A stretch of 64,000 nucleotides of DNA from Epichloe hybrida (Eukaryota > Ascomycota > Sordariomycetes > Hypocreales > Clavicipitaceae): the NCBI GenBank assembly GCA_019022495.1, contig JAFEKR010000001.1, positions 4,464,001 through 4,528,000 on the forward strand, read 5' to 3'. The position numbers were made by a program, and so were the translations under genes. Shown in pieces: positions 1 through 11,456 of the stretch. The notes under the pieces were generated by a model. That model had not been told where the DNA came from, did no database searches, and saw nothing but the letters and a program-made list of their open reading frames with translations. The first letter of the stretch is position 1, and the number at the start of each line of letters is the position of its first letter.

Positions 1-356
1 TACCAGTTCCTCACCGCGTTGGTTCCTTTGGTAAGTACTTCCCCCCTCGCCCTTGTTCGATGGCATGACCACCATCCACCACCTAGACGTCCCTGCCGCG
101 CAGCAACCAATTGGCCCCACTTTGACTGCACGGTGCTGTCGCAGGCCGCTGTGTTGCTGCCATCGCCACAAACGCGCATTTCCCACCTCTCACTCTTCCT
201 TGCCCTCATTGTTCTACGAATTTGTGGCCACACTCATCGCGCGCTCACCCGGGTTGGTGATGGTCGCTGACATGATTTGCTAGCTATAGACTCCTCACTC
301 GTTGCTGTCGTTCATTAATAGTGCATGTTTGGGCAAAGACTAAACCATCACTTGAA
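1..356 (+). other. 5' leader of the PNUTS-like gene with a probable leader intron
   Basis: A strong donor (GTAAGT at 31) is followed by branch-like CTGAC and several possible acceptors between about 280 and 340, so the first bases of the window are probably the end of an upstream exon. Whether that exon is coding cannot be seen because the window starts there. An out-of-frame ATG at 325 precedes the chosen start at 357, which suggests the acceptor lies downstream of it or that it forms a short upstream reading frame. Confidence 0.45.
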
Positions 357-3300
357 ATGCAGTCCTGGTCCGACGCGGGCCAGAACGGCACGGGCGGACC
401 GGAATCATGGCAAGGAGGCTTTCCCTATGGAAGTCAGGATAACCAATTCGATCCTAATCAGGCCTGGTCGCAGCCTGTAAGCGCCCAGGCTGGCTCGTTT
501 TCACATATGGCCAGTCACCAAGATGGTCACTCGTCAAACTTCTTCAACCCATCTCATCAGGACGACACTTTCTTGGCAGGTGGCCTACATCATTCACGAG
601 GCGGCGGATCCAACTTTCATGGTGCTCATGGTTCCATGGGATTGAATCCGCAGTTCTCCCAAACTGGTCAAGATATAATCGATCCCGCCTTTAGTGATAT
701 GCACTCTGATATCTACGGGCAACAGCCCAAGGGAAATTTAAGTATGAATCAAAGCCATTCAAATCGACACCATGGACCGGCTGAGAACTACGCACAACAC
801 GCATTCCAATTTTCTGGCCAGAATGAACCCTCATTCAACCCAACGGTAGCCCAGTACAACCAAGCCCGACTTCTGCCTCGGTCTGGGGCCCAACACAGTC
901 AGCCAGTCCAGCATTTTGATGGCCTACCGAACGGCTTCCAGCAAGAACAGCATTTCTCCCGACAACCTCAGCAATCACCCCCGGCTCAGCAGCAGCGGCC
1001 CTTCTCCAACGGGCAAGAATTTGTCCAGAACATAAACAACCAGCCGGGTCATTTTGGGCAAGATGTCAACGTACACTTGGCCTTCCAACAACAACAACAA
1101 CGGCAACAGCTACATTCGCCTCACCCTGCTGCGCATCAACAGGCTCATCCTCACGGCCAGCAAGCCTTGAACACTGCAAAGTACGCTCAGAAACCCGGTG
1201 TTTTCCCTCAAACAGGCCATCAAACTCAACATCATAATTTTGATCTGTCCTTGACGCACGCTACGTCCTAAGCTCCTCTAGATGCCTAAACCTCAGCATC
1301 TGTCTCAGCAGAATCCCCAGCACAGAAGAAACGGAAGCGGTCCGCCAAAGACGTGTCCGAACCCCCAGCGGTCGAGAGTCCAGCAGCACTTACCGATTTC
1401 CCCGCCGATCCGTTCACCAAGAAGTCTGAGGATGTAGACACTCTGCCCGTTCCTTTGCCGTCTGCGGAAGAGGCAAGGTCAATTGCCGATTTTGGGAAAC
1501 GCAACAAATCAGCCCAGGCAAAATACCCATCAATCAAAGGACTTCCCCATTTGGTTTATGAGGGCACCGTCAAGCTTCCAGGTAAGGTGCATGTCAACCC
1601 TTTCACCAGGTGTGTCAATCTAATCATGCCTTGTTCTCCAGCCCCCAAAAGCTATGACAAGCTGGCCCCCTTGGTTGCTATTCCCCCTCGTAGTGGGCAG
1701 CCGATCATCCCTGAGCAGAGTTGCTCGTTGCCATGTGAGGTCCAGGGTCGTTTCACTAGCAAGTACCGTCCCTCTATCGAAAAGAGTGGCCTTGACGAAA
1801 GGCGAGCAGAGGCCAAAACCTTGCTGGATGAGTACGATCAGTCTATGAAGACCTTGGGCAAGCGACAGCCAAAGTATACTGAATACCCCCGTAAGTAACG
1901 GCTGGCCATGTTTCTTGTTGCCGCTGGATTTCTAATGCGCCGCAGATGCCCTGAAGGAACAACTCAAATCAGACGAAGCTTCCAAAAACAAGGCTGAGAA
2001 GACAGCCAAAAAATCGCTTGAAGGCGATCGAAATAAACCCGTGAGTGCTTCTGCTACGTATGATATCATTTGATCGCCTAGATTGACAAATCATCAAGGT
2101 CCGCTCTGCCACCCGTCCGACAGATCCGGTAGAAGCAGCTGCATGGGATGCCATTAGATTTGTTCACCTCGATCAGGCCTCTCAGCGAACAACCTCGCTC
2201 ATAGCAGGGCGTGTGCAGCAAGCTGGCGACTTCTTCATCAAACTTCGAACAGACATGAATCGCAGCAAACTTGACCTCGATCAGGCCGTCAAGGACAAAC
2301 AACCCGAAGATGTCCTTGCTAGGAAGAAGGCGGAAGCCGAGCAGAAGAAGGAGATTCTTTACAGAGCACTTGATGCCACTGTCGAACACGCCGATGACGC
2401 AGTGCTGGATAACCTTGGCGGGCACCAAAAGCTGATTCTTAGCTTGGTCAACTCGCTCATTTCCTCGATCAAAGCGGGTGACTTTTCCGGAAAGCTCCCT
2501 AAAATCGTGCTCGAGCTGTTCACGCATTTCCGAATGACGAAGAAAATCGTTGAGACGACCAACTTTGACACCGTCCGGAAAAGATTCGAGGACAAGGGTG
2601 ACGATGAGGTCAAAGACCTCATTCGAGAAATCACGGCCAAGATCAAGAAGTATCAGAAGGCCAATGAACCTGAAACAGCGACAGGCTACACCGGAACGTC
2701 AGCAGCAAGTCGGGCCAAGGCTGGAGGCAAGCAAGCAACATCATCATCAGACAGTGGTATCTCGGCGAAACGGAGTCGAGACGATGATCCTGATACACGG
2801 ACTGTGAAGAAGATTGTTGTTGAAGCGGGTGGAAGTTCGCTGAGCAAGAAGCTAGCTCAGCCCAAGATCACTTCATCACAATCCACGATCAAGACAGCCC
2901 CCACAGCGAAAACAGCGACGTCATCTGTCCTGCCCGGAAAGTCACGACCTTTGGCCAAGACTGTGGCAAAGGCCGAATCTCTTGTAGCCGATAGTTCTTC
3001 TCATACTTCTGCCGACGACAAGGGCAAATTTGAGCCCAAAAAACCAAATTTGTCAGTCAAGCCATCAGAGGCCAGGGCCGTTCCAGCAAAGCCGACGTCA
3101 AGCTCGACGTCGTCGAGCAGCGCGCTTTCTGGCATTGCATCATTGCTGGATGCCATCAATTCCAAGAAGCCAGAGGCAGTTTCTGCGATATCAAAAGACT
3201 CCAAAGTTTTTGACAGTTCCGAGACATCAGAGCAGAGAGCCAAGCGCCTGCGCAGAGAAGCAAAGAGGAAGCTCCGCGTGAGTTGGAAGCCTGATGAAGA

Positions 3301-4855
3301 GCTTGTGCAGGTGAAGATATTCCAGAAAGATGACGGGGAGGACGAGGGTCGCGATGTCAACATGATTCGTGACGCCGCAGATGACCGATCCGAAGGAATG
3401 GTTTTGAAGCAGCGTGCCGACGCAGACGACGATGAAGACGACGATGATTTTCCTTATCAGCCATGGGTTAGCCCCAGTGCCACGAACTTCTCACATCTGC
3501 CATCCCATGTCCGGAATAAAAGCTTTGTCACTCGAGGTGGCAGTGTCACCTTTTCCACTGTAGAGCAAAAGTTGATTGCCGAGCGTGAGCAGCGGGAGCT
3601 CATGGCCATCTACACCGACGTTAACGACATTCCCCCGACTCCCAAATCGCCTCCTCCAGAGCAGGCAGCTGGGCTGGCATCCAACTTCAAGGCTGGATAT
3701 GTTCCAACGGATGATGCCAAGTTTGAGGAATTACAGCTGCGGTGGAGGGAGGAGCAGAACATGGGCGCGGACCGGGCGTTGTCGTTGGCTCTGAGCAGGA
3801 TCGAGGCGAATAACAATCCATCGACCAAGCTCGACACAATTTTCGGCCGACTGAAAGCAATACCTAACAGTTCCAATCCATACCAGGCCGCAGCCGCATC
3901 ATACCCATCGCCACCACTCAACCAGTTCACGCATCACAGCTTTCCGTTTGCTGTGGGCCCGTCTGGCGAAGAGCAAGTTTTTGCCTGTCTTCAATCTGAC
4001 AAAATCAGAACTTGGCGTGATCCGAACCCCATACATGTGGACCTCGCTCGTCCTCATCATTATGGCGACAAGAACCTGCAAATGATCGGTAATCACATTG
4101 AAACCGTCGCCAAAAGTCTGGCCAGCAAACCGTATCCTGCCACTGCCCCTCCAGAATGGTCGGCACACGACCAAGAGCGGGTGCGCGAATGGTGGCTTGG
4201 ATACAACAAGGAGGCGGCTACAAAGCAACGAAAGTTGGACGAAGACCGTGCCCGTGCCGAGGCAGAGATAAATGCTTTGAGGATGGTGGCGGCTGCTGCT
4301 GGCGGGCAGTCCGCGGGTCAGGGTCAGCCGCAAGACTGGAGTGCCTATTATCAACATCAACAAGCTTACGCGCCATACATGGCCCTTCTCCAGCAAATGA
4401 CGGGTGGTGGTGGTCAGGCACTGCAGCCGCCATCTACTGAAGCCCCCCCAGGTCAACCAGGCCAGATTCCTGATGCCCAGCTTCAGTCCATCCTGGCTGC
4501 CATCAACCAGCCACAGCAACAGCAAAACTCCCAGGGCACAAGCGCGAACCCCCTGAGCAATTTGAAACCCACCGACCCTTCGTATCAGCGACTGTTGCTG
4601 CTGACACAGATGACACAAGGCCAACAAAGTCAGCCTACACCGCCACCTCCGCCGCCCCCGATCTCGCAGTCTCTCGATCGAGACTGGGATCGTGGAGATT
4701 ACAGAGACAGAGACGGGAAGGATAGCCGCAAGAAAAAGGCCACTCTGCCACCCCATAAACCGGCCAACAAGGCGTTGATCGGAACCAAAGCGTGCACATT
4801 TTGGCAGCAAGGCAAATGTGCGCGAGGTGACAAGTGTACTTTTAGGCACGACTGA
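357..4855 (+). CDS. ppn1: PNUTS/Ppn1-like protein phosphatase 1 regulatory scaffold, CCCH zinc finger
   Basis: Proposed exons are 357-1197, 1297-1581, 1642-1890, 1946-2040 and 2099-4855, giving 1408 residues in one frame. The N-terminal ~290 residues are Gln/His/Asn-rich and disordered. Around residues 590-680 there is a helical TFIIS-N (LW)-like segment (HQKLILSLVNSL...LPKIVLELF). Near residue 881 the motif LRVSW followed by KPDEELVQVKIF resembles the PP1-binding site of PNUTS. Charged and proline-rich stretches follow, and the protein ends in one CX7CX5CX3H finger (residues ~1385-1406). This order of domains is that of animal PNUTS (PPP1R10) and fission yeast Ppn1, which tethers PP1 to the cleavage and polyadenylation machinery and helps terminate RNA polymerase II. 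The junction 1197/1297 is the weak point: it uses a poor GTGTTT donor but is needed to skip in-frame stops at 1269 and 1287. It converges with the translin gene, 377 bp apart. Function is inferred from architecture. Confidence 0.75.
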
Positions 4856-5232
4856 TGCCAGCATGACAGGAGTGTCACATTGTAAAAACAAAGGGAAACA
4901 TAGCCCTAGCATATGGCGTTTTGGCGAGGGGAATACTTTGCGGTTGCATTCTTCAGGAGGGACCGGAAGCAAGCATATGTTTTGGTGGGATTCAAGCAAA
5001 AAGAAAAAAAATTCGACGCGTGTACACTATCATCGGCTCTTGCAGGTATGATATGCTTGGGACACTTAGATTCAACTAGTTTTATGCTCTGATACCAACC
5101 CATTTCCTTCGTGGCCTTCCGTAAAGTGAAACTCTTTTGGTAGATGCTCCATGTATGATGGCCGATTGCGCTGCTTCTGATGAGAAATCTCTTCACTCGG
5201 TCCCGTCCTCATCCCCCTAATCTAATTTTGCA
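4856..5232. other. Convergent 3' intergenic region, no gene seen
   Basis: Shared 3' flank of the PNUTS-like gene and translin. It holds A-rich stretches suited to 3' end formation (for example around 5000-5010) and nothing else I can recognise. Confidence 0.6.
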
Positions 5233-6327
5233 TCATTCCCCCGTCTTCATCTCCGTGTCCACCGCACCAGGTCTCGCCACAAGTCCCCTCAAACTCAAGT
5301 CATACACCACGTCCTCCACTCTCTTGACATCATACTTGACCGCATCGGCGCGCTTCCTCAAGATGTCGTTCTTGAGGTTGAGCAGCTGAAACCCGGCGAA
5401 GACGTCTTTAATAAATGCGCTGATGGTCATGGGCAGCTCAAAATCGCCGAGGGTTACGGCGTTGGTAGCCAGGCGGGCTAGTTCGGGGGTGAGGTCGGTG
5501 AGGGAGAGGAGGTACTCTTCTATGGCGAAGTGGAAGGCGTCGCGGTCTTTGAGATTTGTAGGGACTGGGGGGATGTTAGTCCCGGTGGTATTTGCAAAAG
5601 TAGTAGAGGGCGGGAAGTGAGGGAGAATCAAAGAAGAAAGGACCGAAACAGGGAAACCGGATAAAGAGGGGGTTTTTTGTTTCGGTTTCTTGGTGGGCAC
5701 ATTATATATCACATCATACCTGAGAAGATGGCCCCGACCTCGTCCAGAGTCAGCAATCGACCCAATTCACCTGGTTTAGAGTCGGAGCCAAAACCCCCCA
5801 ACCACGCGCAGTAGAGGGCCGTCCCGATGGCATTTTGAACACACCGCGCCCACTTGGTGTTGTATCTGGATGGCGGCTTAGCTCGTCTGCCGTGGACTTT
5901 TTTTTTTTTTTTTTCAACCGTCTTGGAAGATATGAGAAAGGCGGCGTCACTGACTTGTAGTAAGGGTGCTTGGAAGCAACTTCGTTCAATTCCTTCACAA
6001 TGACGACTTGTTCCTTGACGGCATTTTCAACCTGCTCTACCAAGGCGGGGTCTGGTAGAGGTTTTTTTATTTTTTAAATAAAAACAAGTTAGCCAGGATG
6101 TAATTCGCTGAGAAGAGGTTGGGAGACGGGGAAGAAACGGGGTAGGACGCACAGCGAGCGCGGGGCGTAGAGTGAACTCGTGATAGGAGGCCTTGTGCTG
6201 AGGCGACGGTTCGTTCGAGCTTTTGCACGATTTGGGTGAGGGTGTCGCGGACCTGGGATTCTTCTTCGATTTTTGATTCGAGGTAGCTGAAGATGGAGGG
6301 GTCGAGGAGCGTGGATTGGGCGGACAT
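5233..6327 (-). CDS. tsn: Translin
   Basis: Spliced from 6327-6153, 6051-5955, 5865-5720 and 5564-5233 (minus strand), 249 residues, close to the usual ~230 of the family. The start MSAQSTLLDPSIFSYLESK and the block HPYYKYNTKWARCVQNAI across the second splice junction are characteristic of translin. Translin forms an octamer that binds single-stranded RNA and DNA; with its partner TRAX it makes the C3PO endoribonuclease, which in Neurospora trims tRNA 5' leaders. The gene lies between the convergent PNUTS-like gene and the U2 snRNA gene. The second intron ends in a long A tract on the minus strand and uses a GTCAGT donor; frame arithmetic closes exactly. TRAX itself is not in this window. I am confident of the family; the role in this species is by homology. 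Confidence 0.92.
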
Positions 6328-6689
6328 TGTTGGGTGGTGATGGGTTGGTGATGGGTTGGTGACGAGTTTTCAGGTGAGGTGAGGTTGATTGAAGCTGGAG
6401 GGAGCTTCAGTGGGGCGCGGATTAGAGTAACACCAGAATTCTTGTTCACGACATCTAGTCCGTACGAGGTGTTGGATCTACTACGAACAGCGGATTGCCA
6501 CTCCAAGAAACAAAAGCGCTTAGCATCACCTTGAATTTTACATCGTATTGGAGAACATCAGTTCGTGTCACGGCTACGCAAGGAGCACATACGTACATAC
6601 CCCGTACGACAATTCATTCGCCATCTTCTTCACAGCCAGATTAAAAAACCCGACGGCAATGAAAACTTAGGGACGACATCGAAAACCTT
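6328..6689. other. Spacer between translin promoter and U2 3' end
   Basis: Contains the 5' flank of translin (repeats of GGTTGGTGAT near 6330-6365) and the 3' flank of the U2 gene. I see no open frame with coding character. Confidence 0.5.
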
Positions 6690-6878
6690 CGCATCACCTG
6701 GAAACAGTGCAAGACCAGGGACACAGTGGCACCGGACTCGTGTGTAAACACAGAGGAGATCCAGGCCGGAGGCCAAAAATAAGAATAATCAAAAAAATGC
6801 CCCGTGTGGGGGCGTTTCAGAGATTAAACTGAAAAGAACAGATACTACACTTGATCTAAGCCATATGGCAAAGAGAGC
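6690..6878 (-). ncRNA. U2: U2 spliceosomal snRNA
   Basis: Read on the minus strand, the segment begins AGCTCTCTTTGCC and continues through GATCAAGTGTAGTATCTGTT, which contains the GUAGUA element that pairs with the intron branch site. It is followed by the stem IIa region (TCAGTTTAATCTCTGA), a C/G hairpin for stem IIb (GCCCCCACACGGGGC), a U-rich Sm-like site (TTATTTTTGG near 6770-6780) and a terminal stem-loop CCTGGTCTTGCACTGTTTCCAGG-like (6695-6717) that matches stem IV of U2. Length is about 188 nt, the size of vertebrate and filamentous-fungal U2. The RNA is the core of the U2 snRNP, which selects the branch adenosine during splicing. Exact ends are estimated by alignment from memory. A TATAAG lies about 60 bp upstream (6939-6934). 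Confidence 0.93.
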
Positions 6879-7621
6879 TGAAGAGAAAAGGGGAAAGGAA
6901 GAGGGTGAAAGAAGGCGAGAGGCAAGTCGTCGTCTTATACTCGGGCTTGGGAAAGGCGGTGAGAGACTCGAAGGAGGCTGGCAGATGTAGGCAGCTGGTG
7001 GTGGAGCTGCTGCCGGCCATGTGACGCAAATGAATCTGACATCAACATTTGCCCTTGTTCTCGGTCCTTGCCAATTGATCGCCCTATCCGCTCCAATTCT
7101 ATACGTATACGTATGCTCGGGACGGATGTCAACCAGTAGCAGCCCAGATGGCCATTCTCGTTAGCGTTGGAAAGTTGGCGTTGCAGTTCTGCCAAGCCAC
7201 TCTTCATGTCTTGGTGCTCTTTGGAAAAGCCCGAGACGAGAACCAGGAGTATCAAGACGTTCGACTTATTGTTCATCATCGACGCTGATATTCGATTTTC
7301 CATTGGAGCCCGCCCGAGCATTATCGATCTGAGAGTGACCATGGGGCTACTAAATATCTGTGGCACCCCGACTTGTCATTGTCTTCAATATGCTTACACA
7401 GGGTTGAACCAAATTGCTCGAATTGCCGAATATGTTCTATGTTCTATATTAAAAAAATGGTACAGTATAGTCCGGTTCTAACTCATCTATGACGAAATGT
7501 AACAATCACGTGCCATCTTTCAACATTCAAATCGATGACACCTTTATAGAAAAGAATACGTCTCCAAAATAACATCCCTAATAGTGCAATGCAGTGCATT
7601 TGTGTCAGGCCAAGTGTGCCA
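6879..7621. other. Spacer between U2 and hydrophobin 1
   Basis: Upstream region of U2 (purine-rich strand 6880-6930) followed by unremarkable sequence up to the hydrophobin 3' end. No gene recognised. Confidence 0.5.
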
Positions 7622-7963
7622 TTACGCCTCTCGGCACAGGACACCCAAGGTAGCCGCGGGGACGCTGCAGCACATGGCCTTTCCGCCAGAGCAGGAGCTC
7701 TTGAGGTCCTCGAAACTACTGGCAGATTGAGCTGGTGAAATTATACGTTAGCACACATGTTGTGGTTCCAAGAACAAGTCAAGGGGCATCATTGTGGACG
7801 CACGAGTCTTGCAGTCGAGAGACGCAACGTTGAGGACGTTGGTAGCGCAGCACTGGGCAACACTGTAGAGCAGGTCGGGGCAGACTTCGCCGCGGGCTTC
7901 AAGGGTAGGGGCGGAAACGGCGAAGCCGGCCATGGCAATGATGGTGATGATGAAGGCGTGCAT
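7622..7963 (-). CDS. Class II hydrophobin (hydrophobin 1)
   Basis: Two exons, 7963-7804 and 7731-7622, give 89 residues with a signal peptide (MHAFIITIIAMAGFAVSA). The eight-cysteine hydrophobin pattern is C-x9-CC-x11-C-x15-C-x6-CC-x10-C. Class II hydrophobins are secreted, assemble at air-water and surface interfaces, and make conidia and hyphae wettable or adhesive. The intron sits after LDCKT, the same place as in hydrophobin 2 at 20.4 kb. Compared with that copy and with the usual class II pattern, the loops C4-C5 and C5-C6 are one and two residues short. A TATAAAA box lies 145 bp upstream on the minus strand. The family call is firm; the biological surface it coats is unknown. Confidence 0.93.
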
Positions 7964-8106
7964 TTTGAATGTGGGCGGACGCGTGGTAGTAGAGCAAAGG
8001 GGAGAGTAGAATTGAGAGCGGAGTAGTATGGGAATGGCTGAATCGACTGATTGTTTGACTGATGGTGATGAGAAATGTAACTGCCGATTGTACAGCTTGG
8101 GAGCCC

Positions 8107-8113
8107 TTTTATA
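8107..8113 (-). promoter_or_regulatory. TATA box of hydrophobin 1
   Basis: TATAAAA on the minus strand, 145 bp upstream of the hydrophobin 1 start codon. Confidence 0.55.
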
Positions 8114-9261
8114 CACGAGTTCTATCTCTCCTCAGGGATGCGATTTTGCTCAAGGGCTACTGACTCCAGGGGTTTGTTGTCGGGGCGCTTTTTTTCGGTC
8201 TGCGAGGGGCAAAGCTGTCTTGCACTAATCAGACAGCGCTTGAATTCGGTGAACTTGCTTGTTCGTGACAGATCAGTGTACTCCGTAGAGGCGGAGAGGT
8301 CACGCAAGACATGGGAGAAAACAGTGCATTGTTTTCTAATAATGGGAAGGGAGGGCGAGGATCATTGTGTGGATCCGAGACATGGCGATAACAGGCCTGA
8401 TTCAAGTCGACCGTCTGTCTGACTTCTGAGTACAGCGAAGGGCGCCTAAGATTGTCTTGTCCAGGGCAGACCAAGGAGAAAAAGCAAAGTGTACCAAGGG
8501 CGTTGCCGGAGAATTTCTGCCAAGGGCAGGACCCCGTTTACCCCGTTCGACCCCCGAGTTCCAGACTGACATTCCAGGTGCAAAGAGATGACTTCGTGGT
8601 CCGCCCATTGATTTTGCAGACCACCCAGAGCCTCACATTTGCCTCTCCTGACCAAGGGGTGTGTACGGGTGCTTGTGCATGAGACTGTTGCTACCCGTGA
8701 GCTGGCATTGCGCTGGTTGCTGCGTTCTGGTCCCAGTTCTGCGACATGCACTGCCTTCAGAACAACGAATTGAAAAAAATGCTGCACTTGGGAAGTTGGC
8801 TGAAGCATAAAATCAAAGGCCAGCTTCAGCTGTTGGTAGGTCGGCGATAAGGAATGGGCGACTATTCAAGGCGGTGGGAAAAAACGAGTGAAGATGGATG
8901 ATCAAGGCCAGTTCATGTCTTCTTGAGTAGGTTGGACTGCTTCCCGCCCGCGTCCGTCTCGTTCGTAACTTGTAGTCGTTCACTGTTGGTCGTGCCTTCC
9001 TCCAATTTCTCGGCTGTGCCCTCCTCATCTTCCACGAGCATGCATGCATTGACCTTGATTGTCTTTCTCCATGCACGACAATTCTTCACCCTCGGTACAC
9101 TAGGTTCTTGGCAAGATGATCGGATAGCGACCTTGGTATTGTTCTTTGCGCGTACAATCGCGCCCGCAAGAGTGTATTGCTTTGTCAAACGGCGACCCGC
9201 AGGAATTGGACCGCTGCAGATGGCCTCATCCCCCGAAACCTAGCTGGACTCGACTTGCATC

Positions 9262-9268
9262 TATATAA
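9262..9268 (+). promoter_or_regulatory. TATA box of the sedolisin gene
   Basis: TATATAA, 95 bp upstream of the sedolisin start codon at 9363. Confidence 0.55.
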
Positions 9269-9362
9269 TGCACGGACGGGTTGCGTTGAACCGACCCAGA
9301 CAGAATCTGCACCGTGTCTCATCCTCCCTCCCATTTGCAGAGAAAGCACCAGCACATCATCG

Positions 9363-11456
9363 ATGATGAAGTCTACCATCGGATTGCTTTGCCTTTTGGG
9401 GAGCCGAATCACCACCTTGGCGGCGGCTACGCAACGTATCGTGGTCGAAAACTTGGGCCACGCGCCCCTTGGATGGACCAGTTCGGGGCCAGCAGGCTCC
9501 AACCGAGTCATTCGGCTCTCCATTGCGTTGGAATCGTATGGCCAGGATCAACTGGAAGAGACTTTGTACCAGATCTCGGATCCAACCCACGCACGCTACG
9601 GCCAGCATCTGTCGCGCAGCGAAGCCTCGGCTTTGATTCGTCCTCGACAAGAGACGGTCGAGCTTGTACGACGCTGGCTATCGTCAGAGGATATCCCAGA
9701 ACACAAAGTGCGCGACAGAGGCCATTTTATGGACGCTACCGTGACTGTTCAAGATGCTGAGAGACTGTTGGCTGCAAACTACAGTCTTTTTGAACGAGAC
9801 GGCCACAAAGTCGTTGGGACTCTCGCTTATTCCGTGCCTGCTGATGTTCGACCTCACATTACAGCAATCCAGCCCACTACTTTCTTCGACACGTCCAACT
9901 TCTCGAACATGGCGCAGCGGGATCATTTTCAAGCAGAGAGTGACGAGGCTTACAGCGCGGGCGGCAATGCCACGGATGCTCAGGCAGGGTCAACCAAGAA
10001 GGACACTTGCGCCGTCCTGAACACTCCTGCGTGTTTGCGCAAACTTTATAAGATGAAGAGCAGTGACTCCACCGAACCAGATCCCCGGTCTCTGCTAGGC
10101 GTGGCTGGCTTCAACAAGGTGAGTTTGCTACTTGGTGTAACCGAAGCGCGCGTCCAGTGAGAAGGGGGGGGGGGGGGGCTTTCGACTAACTAGCTGTACC
10201 AAGCAAGCGGCGCAATACGACCAGTTGGACAAGTATATCGCGAAATATGCGTCGTACGCAAAGGGAGCCAGTTTCACAGTTGAGCTCATCAACAACGGTA
10301 CCAATCCACAGGGCCCAAAATATCCCGGTGCCGAGGCCAATATGGATATGCAGATTGCAGTTGCCATGGCATTCAAGGTTCCTGTGCGATTCTATTCCAC
10401 CGGAGGAGAAGACCACGACTTCAACCCTGATTTGGAGTGAGTCTTGGGCATGCAGTCGGCGACAGTGATGAAGTTTGTCTGACCGCCCGTATCATATACT
10501 AGCATTTCTGATCGCCAAAACGAGTACGTTGAGCCGTGGATGCAGTTTGCTAGCCATATGCTCGAGCTGCCCGACCAAAGCTTGCCCCAAGTCATGTCCA
10601 TCTCATACGGCGTGAATGAACAAGCAGTCCCAAAGCCGTACGCCAAGAAGATATGCCAGCTGTTTGGTCAACTTGCCAGTCGTGGAATGTCCGTCATCGC
10701 CTCATCAGGTGACACGGGCCCGGGAGTGTCATGTTTGTCCAATGATGGCACCAATGACACCAGATTCCTGCCTGCTTTCCCAGCGACCTGTCCGTATGTC
10801 ACTGCGGTAGGCGCGACAGAAGGAAAAGTCCCCGAAAGAGCTTCCAACTTTTCTTCTGGGGGGTTTTCGGACTACTGGGGCCGTCCAAAATGGCAAAACA
10901 CGGCCGTAAACAGATACCTGGATCTTCATGGAGACAAATGGGGCAAATACTACAACCACCAAGGAAGAGGTTTCCCGGATGTAGCCGCGCAAGGGACCCA
11001 ATATCCCATATTTAACCACGATAGGATTGAGAGTGGCGGAGGCACAAGGTAAGATCATCACTTGATGTCAAGCTGTCCAAGGACTAATGCATACCGCCAT
11101 GTTTAGTGCCTCGGCGCCACTATTTGCGTCTATGATTGCCCTCATCAATGATGACCGCTTGAAGAGGGGGAAACCAGCACTGGGATTCTTGAACCCTTGG
11201 CTATACCATGTGGCCAGGAGCGCCTTCACCGAGTAGGACCACCATTACTCTACATCTTGTGCGACGAAAGAGTTGCTAACAGAGACCTTGCAGTATCAAG
11301 GAAGGCAGATCCGAAGGATGCAAGGGCCACAGCTACAGTGGTGCACCTGCTCCTCGTGTTCCCGGAGCCGGATGGCACGCGGTGGAAGGATGGGATCCAG
11401 CAACAGGATTGGGCACGCCAAAGTTTGAGCAGCTACGCAGATTGGCCATGTGTTAG
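9363..11456 (+). CDS. Secreted sedolisin-family (S53) peptidase, tripeptidyl-peptidase-like
   Basis: Five exons, 9363-10118, 10204-10436, 10503-11048, 11107-11232 and 11294-11456, encode 607 residues. A signal peptide (MMKSTIGLLCLLGS...) is followed by a pro-kumamolisin prodomain (residues ~35-210) and the catalytic domain. Catalytic residues are visible: Glu296 and Asp300 in AEANMD, the oxyanion Asp400 in SSGDTG, and Ser512 in GGGTSASAP, created by splicing across the third intron. The C-terminal calcium-site aspartates are in FPDVAAQG and GWDPATGLGTPKF. Sedolisins are acid-active serine-carboxyl proteases that cleave tripeptides or act as endoproteases on external protein. The first intron contains a run of about 13 G. 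The ATG at 9363 is chosen because it starts the signal peptide and sits 95 bp after a TATA box. It lies between hydrophobin 1 and HsbA. Confidence 0.94.

Larger units (their letters stand above)
7964..9362. other. Divergent promoter region between hydrophobin 1 and the sedolisin gene
   Basis: About 1.4 kb without a convincing gene. It holds the TATA boxes of both flanking genes and one copy of TACTCCGTA (8279-8287). Overlapping open frames in it show no family resemblance. Confidence 0.5.

Noticed and set aside
6935..7366. 143-codon minus-strand open frame upstream of U2
   Set aside because: It overlaps the U2 upstream region, has no recognisable domain and no codon bias.
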